DNA of 64,000 bases, taken from the NCBI RefSeq assembly GCF_003515065.1, contig NZ_QXGH01000033.1, positions 42,716 through 106,715 on the forward strand, written 5' to 3'. The stretch is from Nocardioides immobilis (GTDB lineage Bacteria > Actinomycetota > Actinomycetes > Propionibacteriales > Nocardioidaceae). A program made the translations under genes and the position numbers. Of this stretch, positions 48,793 to 57,067 are shown one piece after another (the first letter of the stretch is position 1; the number at the start of each line of letters is the position of its first letter). The notes beneath the pieces were generated by a model, which made no database searches, was not told the origin of the DNA, and saw nothing but the letters and a program-made list of their open reading frames with translations.

Positions 48793-50019
48793 ATGACGAC
48801 CTCACCCGCCCTCGCCACTCCGCTCGCCCTCCCGTGCGGGGTCGAGCTCCCCAACCGGATCGCCAAGGCCGCGATGAGCGAGCAGCTCGCCCGCCGCGAC
48901 GGCACGCCGAGCGAAGGACTGCGCCGGCTCTACGCCGTGTGGTCGGGCAGCGGCGCCGGCCTCCTGATCACCGGCAACGTCATGATCGATCGGGATGCCC
49001 TCACCGAGCCCGGCAACGTCATCCTCGACGACGCCCGCGACATCGACGGTGTCCGCGCCTGGGCATCCGCGGCGCAGCAGGGGGGCGCGCACGTCTGGAT
49101 GCAGATCAACCACCCCGGCAAGGTGGCGGTCGCTCCGTTCGACAAGCGTCCGGTCGCACCGTCGGCCGTCCGCAGTGGCGTCCCGGGCTACAACCTCCGC
49201 AGGCCGCGCGAGCTCACCACCGCCGACATCGACCGGATCATCACGCAGTTCGCCCGGACTGCCGAGCTCGCCGTCGCCGGTGGTTTCAGCGGCGTCCAGG
49301 TCCATGCCGCCCATGGCTACCTGGTGTCCCAGTTCCTCTCGCCGCTCTCCAACAGGCGCGATGACGACTGGGGTGGCGACCCCAAGCGGCGGATGCGGTT
49401 GCTGCTCGAGATCGTCGCCGCGGTGCGCGAGTCCGTCGGCCCGTCCGTGCCGGTCTCGGTGAAGCTCAACTCCAAGGACTTCACCCACGGCGGCTTCAGC
49501 GACACCGACTCCCTCGACGTCGCAGCCGCATTGGCCGACGCCGGCATCGACCTGCTCGAGATCAGCGGCGGCGGCTACGAGGAGCCCGCCATGCAGGGAG
49601 TCGCCCGGGGCCAGAGCACGCGAACGGGGGAGGCGTACTTCGCCGACTTCGCCCAGCAGGTCCGCCAGGTCTCGCCGGTGCCTCTGCTGCTCACCGGCGG
49701 CCTGCGCACCGCGGACTACATGGAGTCCCTCGTCGCGGCGGGGACGGTCGACGCCGTCGGCATCGGCCGCCCGATGACCTTCGTGCCGAACTACCCTGCA
49801 CGGGTCCTCGCCGGCGAGTCGCCCACCCTGCCGAAGAACCCGCCCCACGTGGGATACCGGCCGCTGGACGGCTACCTGGAGCTCGCCTGGCACAACGACC
49901 AGCTCCACAAGATGGCCGGTGGCCGCACCCCGCAGCGCAGGCCCGGGACCCGCACCATCGCCCGTGCCGCAGGACGCATCACCAAAGCCGCGATCAAGCA
50001 GACGACGATCCCCGACTGA
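48793..50019 (+). CDS. Old Yellow Enzyme-family flavin oxidoreductase
   Basis: A 408-residue FMN TIM-barrel oxidoreductase: PLALPCGVELPNRIAKAAMSE at the N-terminus, MQINHPGK (103-110), VQVHAAHGYLVSQFLSP with the substrate-binding pair H171 and H174, DDWGGDPKRRMRLLLEIV, and GIGRPM near the end. Such enzymes reduce activated C=C bonds of enones or enoyl esters with NAD(P)H. No iron-sulfur or extra FAD domain follows, so it is not a 2,4-dienoyl-CoA reductase. The basic tail after about 345 is longer than usual. Confidence 0.92.
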   Translation: MTTSPALATPLALPCGVELPNRIAKAAMSEQLARRDGTPSEGLRRLYAVWSGSGAGLLITGNVMIDRDALTEPGNVILDDARDIDGVRAWASAAQQGGAHVWMQINHPGKVAVAPFDKRPVAPSAVRSGVPGYNLRRPRELTTADIDRIITQFARTAELAVAGGFSGVQVHAAHGYLVSQFLSPLSNRRDDDWGGDPKRRMRLLLEIVAAVRESVGPSVPVSVKLNSKDFTHGGFSDTDSLDVAAALADAGIDLLEISGGGYEEPAMQGVARGQSTRTGEAYFADFAQQVRQVSPVPLLLTGGLRTADYMESLVAAGTVDAVGIGRPMTFVPNYPARVLAGESPTLPKNPPHVGYRPLDGYLELAWHNDQLHKMAGGRTPQRRPGTRTIARAAGRITKAAIKQTTIPD

Positions 50020-50031
50020 CCGGAGCCCATC

Positions 50032-51180
50032 ATGACGAACACCCAGCCTCGGCTCGGGGCGAGGACGGACCTCGCCTCCATCGGCGCCCGGGCCATTCCT
50101 GAGTTCGACGGGGTCCACGAGGTCTGGCCCCGCGGCCGGAGGCTCGAGGCGGTGCGCGAGGCCGCGGCGGCGTACAAGCCACGGTTCAAGGCCCAGGGCC
50201 AGGTGACGGCCGTGAAGTCGGTCGACATCGCCGCGGCGCCGTACCCGGTCTCCTTCGCGTTCCACGGCGCCGTCACCGCTCCGCACCTGCCCCTGATCTC
50301 GATGATCAACCGGATGATCGTCGTCCAGTACGACGACTTCGACGGCCGGGCGCGCACCCTGGTGTTCGAGCCGACCGTTCCGGACGGATCCGCCGAGGCA
50401 CCCTTCTACGCCAACCTGGTGGCGCTGACCGAGAAGGTCCCGTTCGGCAGGCGGGTCACCGAGGCGCTGGTGCTGAAGTACTACAACCAGCCCGAGGACG
50501 TGCTCGACCAGCTCGGGCTGGGTCCTGACGACATCGACTTCTGCACGTTCGACCACCTCCACGTGCAGGACCCGCGGATGATCCTCGGCTCGACGTCGGT
50601 CATCCCCGGTGAGAGGGAGCCGCGACGCCCGCTCTTCGGCAACGCGCGCATGTTGGTGCACTCGCGGGAGCTGGCCACCCTCGAGTCGCTCCACCCCATG
50701 CAGTGGGCCTGGTACGTCGAGGACGGTCTGGACGGCGTCGACCCCGACCTGTTCGTCCGCTTCGACGGGGACATCGAGCTCGGCCCCGGCGTCGCGTTGC
50801 TGTGGACCCCCGGCCACACCGACGGCAACCACTCACTGGTGCTCAACACTCCCGATGGCGTCTGGGTCTCCAGCGAGAACGGCATCTCCCTGGACAACTG
50901 GCAGCCCGAGCTGTCCAAGATCCCCGGCGTGCGGCGCTACCACGAGGTCTATGGCCGTGAGGTGTGCCCCAACGCGAACACCCTCGAGGACTCCTTGGAC
51001 CAGTACGACTCCATGGTCAAGGAGAAGACGCTCGCCGACCCGAGCCGCCACGACCCGCGCTGGCTGCAGATCCTGCCGTCCACCGAGCTGGCGCCGTGGC
51101 GACGGTTCTGGCCGGTGACACCCACGTTCGTGCACGGCGGCATCAGCTATGGCGAGATCCGCTCGCCGTCGAGGGGGTGA
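50032..51180 (+). CDS. MBL-fold hydrolase-like protein with altered metal motif
   Basis: A 382-residue protein whose second half resembles metallo-beta-lactamase-fold hydrolases. The main metal motif HxHxDH reads FDHLHVQDP (H175, H177, D180), and TPGHTDGNHSLV (259-270, H262) is the typical later histidine motif. The first 150 residues are not recognised. The spacing change after the second histidine may alter the metal site or substrate. In this operon a lactonase or ester hydrolase would make sense, but that is inference. ATG 50032 is 12 bases after the OYE stop. Confidence 0.72.
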   Translation: MTNTQPRLGARTDLASIGARAIPEFDGVHEVWPRGRRLEAVREAAAAYKPRFKAQGQVTAVKSVDIAAAPYPVSFAFHGAVTAPHLPLISMINRMIVVQYDDFDGRARTLVFEPTVPDGSAEAPFYANLVALTEKVPFGRRVTEALVLKYYNQPEDVLDQLGLGPDDIDFCTFDHLHVQDPRMILGSTSVIPGEREPRRPLFGNARMLVHSRELATLESLHPMQWAWYVEDGLDGVDPDLFVRFDGDIELGPGVALLWTPGHTDGNHSLVLNTPDGVWVSSENGISLDNWQPELSKIPGVRRYHEVYGREVCPNANTLEDSLDQYDSMVKEKTLADPSRHDPRWLQILPSTELAPWRRFWPVTPTFVHGGISYGEIRSPSRG

Positions 51181-51181
51181 C

Positions 51182-51766
51182 GTGGTGGGAGGCCCGTTGT
51201 CCGGCGGGCGGCTGCGCAGCACGCTGCGGGAGAGCTTGTTCTCCGCGATGGACGAGCTCGTACGGCGCGACGGGTGGGCCGCGACGTCGATCGCGAAGCT
51301 CGCCATCCACACCGGGGTGAGCCGGCAGACGATCTACAACGAGTTCGGCACTCGGGACGGGATCGCCCAGACCTACCTCCTGCATCGGATCGACGTCATG
51401 CTGGACGCAGCCGAAGCCGCGGTCCTCGCGAATTGCGACAACGTCGAGGTCGGGCTGCGCGCGGGGCTCGAGATCGTGTTCGACCAGTTCGACCAGCCGC
51501 TCGTCCAGACGGCGCTCGCCAACGGCGGGATCGGGTCCGAGGAGCTGGTCCCGCTCGCCCGGGCGACCAATGCGCACGCCACCGCCAGAGTCGCGAACCT
51601 GCTCCTCGAGCTGCAGCCCGATCTGGTGGAGCCAGCAACGACGACCTTCGCCGACGCGCTGGCCCGGGTCGCTCTCACCCACGCGCTGGTTCCCACGCAC
51701 GACCGGGACGAGGCCATCGACCGGCTGGTCAGGGTGGCGATCGTCTTCCTCGGAGGACCACGATGA
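51182..51766 (+). CDS. TetR-family transcriptional regulator (second in the cluster)
   Basis: A 194-residue TetR protein: DELVRRDGWAATSIAKLAIH followed by TGVSRQTIYNEFGTRDGIAQ forms the DNA-binding domain, with the rest a ligand-binding helical domain. It lies at the end of the operon, one base after the MBL gene, and overlaps the P450 relic by four bases. GTG 51182 is preceded by GAGGGGG (51171-51177); ATG 51149 inside the previous gene is less likely. It may have regulated the P450 when that was intact. Confidence 0.88.
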   Translation: MVGGPLSGGRLRSTLRESLFSAMDELVRRDGWAATSIAKLAIHTGVSRQTIYNEFGTRDGIAQTYLLHRIDVMLDAAEAAVLANCDNVEVGLRAGLEIVFDQFDQPLVQTALANGGIGSEELVPLARATNAHATARVANLLLELQPDLVEPATTTFADALARVALTHALVPTHDRDEAIDRLVRVAIVFLGGPR

Positions 51767-52004
51767 CCGTCGAAGCCACGACCGTCGCCGGCGACGTCGC
51801 CCTCTTCTACCGGGGATCCGTCCGCGCCGATCCGTACCCGGCGCTGGCACGGCTCCGGGCCGCATCGCCCTGACGAGGTTCGCGCAGCGGTTCCGCAGCC
51901 CGGTCCTCGTCCAGGACCCGCCGGTCTACCGGCCGAACATCAGTCTCCGCGGACCCGACAGTCTGGAGATCCGGTTCGACGACATCGTGGCGGCCGGCCG
52001 CTGA
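51763..52004 (+). pseudogene. Cytochrome P450 relic with large internal deletion
   Basis: ATG 51763 opens a P450-like N-terminus (DVALFYRGSVRADPYPALAR then LRAAS) that hits a stop at 51871-51873. In a different frame, bases ~51872-52004 encode a typical P450 C-terminus (RSPVLVQDPPVYRPNISLRG then PDSLEIRFDDI). The intervening ~350 residues, including the I helix, ExxR and heme cysteine, are missing. This is a deletion scar, not a working gene. The intact P450 was probably the last gene of the operon. Confidence 0.85.
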
Positions 52005-52011
52005 CAGGCGC

Positions 52012-52566
52012 TCAGCGCAGCTGGGCGTCGAGCCCGGCGAGTGCCGTGTCGAGATCGGACGCGACGACCAGGGCGTCGACCGTGCTCCGGCTCATGAACT
52101 CGTTGTCCGCGAGCCGCTGCAGGGTGTCGACCAGCGGGTCCCAGAAGCCGTCGCTGTTGAGCAGGCCGATCGGCTTCGTGTGCAGCGAGAGCGTCTGCCA
52201 GGTCCAGACCTCGAAGAGCTCCTCCAGCGTGCCGAGCCCGCCCGGCAGGATGAGGAACGCGTCCGCGCGCTCGGTCATCATCGCCTTGCGCTCGTGCATG
52301 GTCTCGACGACGTGCATCTGTACGCCGGGCTCGTGGAGCCGGCCCCACTCCCGCTCGACCATGAACCGGGGGATCACGCCGTAGACCCGGCCGCCGCCGT
52401 CGAGGACTCCCTGCGACACCCGGCCCATCAGCCCGCACCCACCACCCCCGTAGACGAGCTCGATGCTGCGGGTGGCGAGCTGCGCGCCGACGTCGTACGC
52501 CTCTTCGGCGAAGCGGGCGTCGGAGCCGTCGCGAGAACCGAGAAAGATCGCGAGTCGCTGGATCAC
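52012..52566 (-). CDS. LOG-family protein (nucleotide 5'-monophosphate phosphoribohydrolase)
   Basis: A 184-residue lysine-decarboxylase-like/LOG protein. The hallmark motifs are MHERKAMM (90-97, catalytic arginine) and PGGLGTLEE (108-116), after VYGGGGCGLMG (38-48). LOG proteins release cytokinin bases or, more widely, hydrolyse nucleoside monophosphates; the substrate here is unknown. It converges on the P450 relic with a seven-base gap and is followed on the minus strand, upstream, by the MDMPI-like gene. Confidence 0.92.
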   Translation of the reverse strand: MIQRLAIFLGSRDGSDARFAEEAYDVGAQLATRSIELVYGGGGCGLMGRVSQGVLDGGGRVYGVIPRFMVEREWGRLHEPGVQMHVVETMHERKAMMTERADAFLILPGGLGTLEELFEVWTWQTLSLHTKPIGLLNSDGFWDPLVDTLQRLADNEFMSRSTVDALVVASDLDTALAGLDAQLR

Positions 52567-52584
52567 GCAGCAGACCGTACGAGG

Positions 52585-53397
52585 TCAGTCGATCCCTTGG
52601 TCGAGCACCCCGCGGGCGTGGTCGTAGGTCGCGCGGTCGCCGGTGACTGTGATACCGGCGTCGTCCCGGCGCTTCCACAGCCAGGCATCCAGGGCGGCGG
52701 CGTCGCCGGTGACCACGACGTCCGCCGGCACTCCCGGGTCCGGGACGACGTGCATGTCCTTCTCGTCGGTGAACACCTCGCCGTCGTCGGGTGCGGTGCC
52801 GGAGAAGACCCCGATCTGGGTCCACACCGAGGTAGCGGCGTCGGAGATCCGGAACTCGAGGTAGCGCGGCTGCGGGTCGAAGGTGCCCCAGGCCGGAAGG
52901 TGGCCGTACATCACGTCGAGCGCCTCGTCGACCCCGTCCGCGGCGAGGTCGGCGTCCAGCGGGGTGACGCAGTCCGCGGTCAGCTCGGCATCGAGCCGGT
53001 GGATGAGCGCCTCGTGCGCCTGGCGCCGGTAGGTGAAGCCGACGGTGTGGTCGCTCGGCTTGGCAGACCACGAGTAGGCCGGCTCAGCGGGGTCGGCCGC
53101 CTCGAGGGCCGCGAGGAACGCCGCGTGAGTGTCGTCGTAGGCGGCGAGGAGTGCGTCGTACGTCGTGGGGCGCTCGGGCTCGACGTAGCCCATCTCCTCG
53201 CCGGACTGGGGGCGGTTGGTCACCATCGCGCACCACCAGTGCTGGACCGTGGTGAGGTGCCAGAGCAGGTCCGCAGCGGACCAGTCAGGGCAGGAGGGGA
53301 CGCGCGCCTCGGGGTCGCATCCCGCCAGCACCTCGCGGAACCGGGCGGAGTCGCGGCGGATGTGGGCGAGGTAGTCGGCATACTCGAGTCGGGCCAC
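52585..53397 (-). CDS. Mycothiol-dependent maleylpyruvate-isomerase-family protein
   Basis: A 270-residue MDMPI-family protein of the DinB-like fold. The N-terminal domain (about 1-150) has CPDWSAADLLWHLTTVQHWW (H47) and AHEALIHRLDAEL (E129, H133), the metal-ligand pattern of mycothiol-dependent enzymes; a C-terminal domain follows (about 165-270). Substrate unknown. GTG 53397 gives the conserved ARLEYADYLAH start and has TACTGT (53405-53410) seven bases upstream, a leaderless signal; GTG 53421 is the alternative. Divergent from argC. Confidence 0.88.
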   Translation of the reverse strand: MARLEYADYLAHIRRDSARFREVLAGCDPEARVPSCPDWSAADLLWHLTTVQHWWCAMVTNRPQSGEEMGYVEPERPTTYDALLAAYDDTHAAFLAALEAADPAEPAYSWSAKPSDHTVGFTYRRQAHEALIHRLDAELTADCVTPLDADLAADGVDEALDVMYGHLPAWGTFDPQPRYLEFRISDAATSVWTQIGVFSGTAPDDGEVFTDEKDMHVVPDPGVPADVVVTGDAAALDAWLWKRRDDAGITVTGDRATYDHARGVLDQGID

Positions 53398-53470
53398 GGC
53401 GGGGACAGTACGGCGCGGCACCGACAGCCGCTACTCCTTTCAGACTCGATTACGCAGGAACATGCAGAGG

Positions 53471-53488
53471 TCTGTATAGTCATGCACA
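53471..53488 (+). promoter_or_regulatory. ARG box (ArgR operator) over the argC -10 and start codon
   Basis: TGTAT-AGTC-ATGCA (53473-53486) matches the ArgR consensus TGnAT-N4-ATnCA. It overlaps a -10 (TATAGT, 53475-53480) lying seven bases before ATG 53488, so ArgR binding would block leaderless argC transcription. A lone ATGCA half-site is at 53462-53466. The repressor gene argR is in the same operon. Confidence 0.8.
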
Positions 53489-54519
53489 TGAACAAGGTCA
53501 GGGTCGCCGTCGCGGGAGCCAGCGGGTACGCCGGGGGCGAGGTGCTGCGCCTGCTGCTCGGACACCCGTTCGTGGAGATCGGTGCCCTCACCGCGGGCAG
53601 CAACGCGGGCGAGCAGCTCGGCACCCTGCAGCCCCACCTGACCCCGCTGGCCGACCGGGTGCTGGAGGAGACCAGCCTCGCGACGCTGGCCGGCCACGAC
53701 GTCGTCGTACTCGCGCTGCCGCACGGCCAGTCCGGACCGCTCGCCGCGCAGCTCGGTGACGACGTCCTCGTCATCGACTGCGGCGCCGACTTCCGGCTCA
53801 CCGACCCGGGGGACTGGGAGCGGTTCTACGGCAGCGCGCACGCCGGCACCTGGCCCTACGGCCTGCCCGAGCTGCCCGGTCAGCGGGAGCTGCTCGCGGG
53901 CGCCAAGCGGGTCGCGGTCCCTGGCTGCTACCCGACCGTGTCGACGCTGACCCTCGCCCCGGCGGTGGCCGCCGGCCTGGTCGAGCCCGACGTCGTGGTC
54001 GTCGCGGCGTCCGGCACCAGCGGGGCCGGCAAGGCCCCGAAGACCAACCTGCTCGGCAGCGAGGTGATGGGCAGCGTCTCCGCGTACGGCGTCGGCGGCG
54101 TGCACCGGCACACCCCCGAGATCACCCAGAACCTCGGCGGCCTCACCGACGCTCCGGTGCGGGTGAGCTTCACGCCGCTGCTCGTGCCGATGCCGCGGGG
54201 CATCCTGGCGACCGGCTCCGCGCCGCTCGCCGGACCGGTCACCGCGGCCGAGGCCTACGACGTCTACGCCAAGGCCTACGCCGACGAGCCGTTCGTCCAC
54301 CTGCTTCCGCAGGGTCAGTGGCCCCAGACCAAGTCGGTCCTCGGGTCCAACGCCGTGCACCTGCAGGTGACGGTCGACGAGGCGGCCGGACGGCTCGTGG
54401 CCGTCGGCGCCGTCGACAACCTGGCCAAGGGCACGGCCGGCGCGGCCGTGCAGTGCCTCAACCTGGCACTGGGGTACGACGAGGCCACGGGCCTCTCTGC
54501 GGTAGGACTGGCTCCGTGA
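53488..54519 (+). CDS. argC: N-acetyl-gamma-glutamyl-phosphate reductase
   Basis: A 343-residue NADPH-dependent reductase for the third arginine step. Nucleotide loop GASGYAGGEVL (10-20) and catalytic C147 in VPGCYPT are present, with the family C-terminal dimerisation domain. ATG 53488 is placed exactly where a leaderless transcript would begin; ATG 53482 two codons upstream lies inside the ARG box. First gene of the arg operon. Confidence 0.96.
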   Translation: MNKVRVAVAGASGYAGGEVLRLLLGHPFVEIGALTAGSNAGEQLGTLQPHLTPLADRVLEETSLATLAGHDVVVLALPHGQSGPLAAQLGDDVLVIDCGADFRLTDPGDWERFYGSAHAGTWPYGLPELPGQRELLAGAKRVAVPGCYPTVSTLTLAPAVAAGLVEPDVVVVAASGTSGAGKAPKTNLLGSEVMGSVSAYGVGGVHRHTPEITQNLGGLTDAPVRVSFTPLLVPMPRGILATGSAPLAGPVTAAEAYDVYAKAYADEPFVHLLPQGQWPQTKSVLGSNAVHLQVTVDEAAGRLVAVGAVDNLAKGTAGAAVQCLNLALGYDEATGLSAVGLAP

Positions 54520-54932
54520 CCACCTACTCGCTGTCCCGCTTTCCCGAGTCCCTCGCGATCGTCCAGCTCGGCCCCGGCGCCGAGATCCCGGAGTGGGCCG
54601 AGTCGTCGTCGATCTTCTCGGTGACCGCCACCGCGACCGAGACGTCCATCGTGTGCGCGGCCCGGAGCGTCCCCGTCAAGGCACGCAGCCACAAGCCCTA
54701 CACGGCCTTCGCCGTGGAGCCCGAGGAAGGCTCGGCCGACTTCGATCTCTCCTCCGGAGTGACCGGCGTCCTGGTGGCACTTCTGGCGCCGCTCGCCGAG
54801 GCGGACGTGAGCGTGTTCGCCCTCTCCACGTTCGGCACCGACTGGATCCTGGTGCCCAAGAACGACGCGGACAAGGCCGAGGAGGCGTGGCGACGATCGG
54901 GGCACGCCGTCGCCCCCGCCGTCCCCGTCTGA
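54516..54932 (+). CDS. ACT-domain protein (CASTOR-like) within the arginine operon
   Basis: A 138-residue protein built from two small ACT-like halves (about 5-68 and 79-132). The second half, GVTGVLVALLAPLAEADVSV followed by FALSTFGTDWILVP, carries the STF-x-TD-x-ILV segment typical of the ACT_7/CASTOR type of ACT domain. ACT domains bind amino acids. GTG 54516 overlaps the argC stop by four bases, and argJ follows after 24 bases, so it is made with the arginine enzymes. An arginine or ornithine sensor role is inference; animal CASTOR1 is an arginine sensor. Confidence 0.78.
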   Translation: MTTYSLSRFPESLAIVQLGPGAEIPEWAESSSIFSVTATATETSIVCAARSVPVKARSHKPYTAFAVEPEEGSADFDLSSGVTGVLVALLAPLAEADVSVFALSTFGTDWILVPKNDADKAEEAWRRSGHAVAPAVPV

Positions 54933-54956
54933 TCTCTCCGAAGGAAATACCCTGCC

Positions 54957-56108
54957 ATGAGCGTCACCACCCCTGCCGGCTTCGTCGCCGGCGGCGTCCA
55001 CTGCGGCCTGAAGTCCAATGGCAATCCCGACCTCGCTCTGGTGGTCAACCAGGGCCCGCACTTCGACTCCGCGAGTGTCTTCACCGCCAACCGGTGCAAG
55101 GCCAACCCGGTGCTGTGGAGCGAGCAGGTCGTCAAGGACGGCACCGTCAAGGCCGTCGTCCTCAACTCCGGCGGTGCCAACTGCTACACCGGCGCCGAGG
55201 GGTTCCAGACCACCCACGAGGTCGCCGAGCGGGTCGCCTCCAACCTCGGGATCGGCGCGATCGACGTCGTCGTCTGCTCGACCGGACTGATCGGGCTCCG
55301 CAACGACCGGCCGACCCTGCTGGCCGGCGTCGACGCGGTCCACGCCGCGCTCAAGGCAGACGGCGGTGACGACGCGGCGCACGCGATCATGACCACCGAC
55401 TCGGTCAGCAAGCAGGTCGTGGTCGATCGGGGTGGCTGGTCGATCGGTGGGATGGCCAAGGGCGCCGGCATGCTGGCGCCCCAGCTCGCCACCATGTTGG
55501 TCGTCATCACCACCGACGCCATCGTGCCGGCGGCCGAGCTCGACGCCGCGCTGCGGGCCTCGACGCGGGTGAGCTTCGACCGGCTCGACTCCGACGGCTG
55601 CATGTCGACCAACGACACGGTGACCGTCATGGCCAGCGGCGCCAGCGGGATCACGCCGAGCGTCGAGGACTTCACCGCGGCACTGACCGAGGTCTGCTCG
55701 TCCCTGGCGATGCAGCTGCTCGCCGATGCCGAGGGTGCCGACCACGAGATCGCGATCACCGCCGTCAACGCGGCGACCGAGGACGACGCCGTGGCCGTGG
55801 GCCGGAGCGTCGCGCGGAGCAACCTGTTCAAGGCCGCCGTCTTCGGCAACGACCCCAACTGGGGCCGGGTGCTCGCTTCCATCGGTACGACGGACGCCGC
55901 GTTCGACCCCGCCGACCTCGACGTCGCGATGAACGGCGTCTGGGTCTGCCGGAACTCCGGCCCGGGGGAGGACCCCGCGACCATCGACCTCAAGCCGCGC
56001 AAGGTCACCGTCACCATCGACCTCAAGTCGGGATCGTGCGAGGCGACCGTCTGGACCAACGACCTGACCCACGCCTACGTCCACGAGAACAGCGCCTACT
56101 CCTCATGA
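54957..56108 (+). CDS. argJ: Bifunctional ornithine acetyltransferase / N-acetylglutamate synthase
   Basis: A 383-residue ArgJ that recycles the acetyl group from N-acetylornithine to glutamate. It self-cleaves before T179 in KGAGMLAPQLATML; the oxyanion residues are in CSTGLIG, and the C-terminus ends in the canonical ENSAYSS. GGAAA lies before ATG 54957. Its presence means a cyclic arginine pathway, so no argE is needed. Overlaps argB by four bases. Confidence 0.96.
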   Translation: MSVTTPAGFVAGGVHCGLKSNGNPDLALVVNQGPHFDSASVFTANRCKANPVLWSEQVVKDGTVKAVVLNSGGANCYTGAEGFQTTHEVAERVASNLGIGAIDVVVCSTGLIGLRNDRPTLLAGVDAVHAALKADGGDDAAHAIMTTDSVSKQVVVDRGGWSIGGMAKGAGMLAPQLATMLVVITTDAIVPAAELDAALRASTRVSFDRLDSDGCMSTNDTVTVMASGASGITPSVEDFTAALTEVCSSLAMQLLADAEGADHEIAITAVNAATEDDAVAVGRSVARSNLFKAAVFGNDPNWGRVLASIGTTDAAFDPADLDVAMNGVWVCRNSGPGEDPATIDLKPRKVTVTIDLKSGSCEATVWTNDLTHAYVHENSAYSS

Positions 56109-57067
56109 GCGACGACATCAGCACCAGCATCGACATCGAGACCGTCACCTACAAGCCGGGCAAGCCCGACCCCGCGAAGGCCCGCACCCTGGCCGCGGCG
56201 CTGCCGTGGCTGAAGGCCTACCACGGCAAGGTCGTCGTGGTGAAGTACGGCGGCAACGCCATGACCGACCCCGACCTGAAGAAGGCGTTCGCCGAGGACA
56301 TCGCGTTCCTCCGCTTCGCCGGGTTCAAGCCGGTCGTCGTCCACGGCGGCGGTCCGCAGATCTCCCAGATGCTCAGCCGGCTGGGCATCGAGTCGGAGTT
56401 CCGCGGCGGGCTCCGGGTCACCACGCCGGAGGCGATGGACGTCGTCCGGATGGTCCTGGTCGGCCAGGTGCAGCGGGAGCTGGTCGGGCTGATCAACGAG
56501 CACGGCCCGCTCGCCGTCGGCCTGTCCGGCGAGGACGCCGGCCTGTTCACCGCCGAGGCGACCAACACCGTCATCGACGGCGAGGAGGTCGACCTCGGCC
56601 TGGTGGGAGAGGTGGCGCAGGTCCGGCCCGAGTCGGTGCTCGACCTGATCGAGGCCGGCCGGATCCCGGTCGTCTCGAGTGTCGCGCCCGACGCCGACGG
56701 GGTCGTCCACAACGTCAACGCCGACTCGGCCGCCGCCTCGCTCGCGATCGCCCTTGGCGCGGAGAAGCTGCTCGTCCTCACCGACGTGGAGGGCCTCTAC
56801 CTCGACTGGCCGGACCCCGAGGAGGTCATCGGCGAGATCGGACCGGAGGCGCTGGAGGAGATCCTCCCGACCCTCGCCAGCGGGATGATCCCGAAGATGG
56901 GCGCCTGCCTGCAGGCGGTGAAGGGTGGCGTGAAGCGGGCCACTGTCGTCGACGGGAGGCAGGCGCACGCCGTACTCCTCGAGCTGTTCACTGACGAGGG
57001 CGTCGGCACGCAGGTGCTGCCCGGCGTGACCACCAAGACCCGGAAGGCGAGGGAGATCGAGTCATGA
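56105..57067 (+). CDS. argB: Acetylglutamate kinase
   Basis: A 320-residue kinase with VVKYGGNAMTDPDLKKAFAEDI (45-67 region), VVHGGGPQISQML (substrate loop), and LTDVEGLY then GGMIPKMGAC-type sequence (SGMIPKMGACLQAVKGGVKR). The N-terminal extension (MSDDISTSIDIETVTY) precedes an N-helix of the kind found in arginine-inhibited hexameric enzymes, so feedback control is likely. Overlaps argJ and argD by four bases each. Confidence 0.96.
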   Translation: MSDDISTSIDIETVTYKPGKPDPAKARTLAAALPWLKAYHGKVVVVKYGGNAMTDPDLKKAFAEDIAFLRFAGFKPVVVHGGGPQISQMLSRLGIESEFRGGLRVTTPEAMDVVRMVLVGQVQRELVGLINEHGPLAVGLSGEDAGLFTAEATNTVIDGEEVDLGLVGEVAQVRPESVLDLIEAGRIPVVSSVAPDADGVVHNVNADSAAASLAIALGAEKLLVLTDVEGLYLDWPDPEEVIGEIGPEALEEILPTLASGMIPKMGACLQAVKGGVKRATVVDGRQAHAVLLELFTDEGVGTQVLPGVTTKTRKAREIES

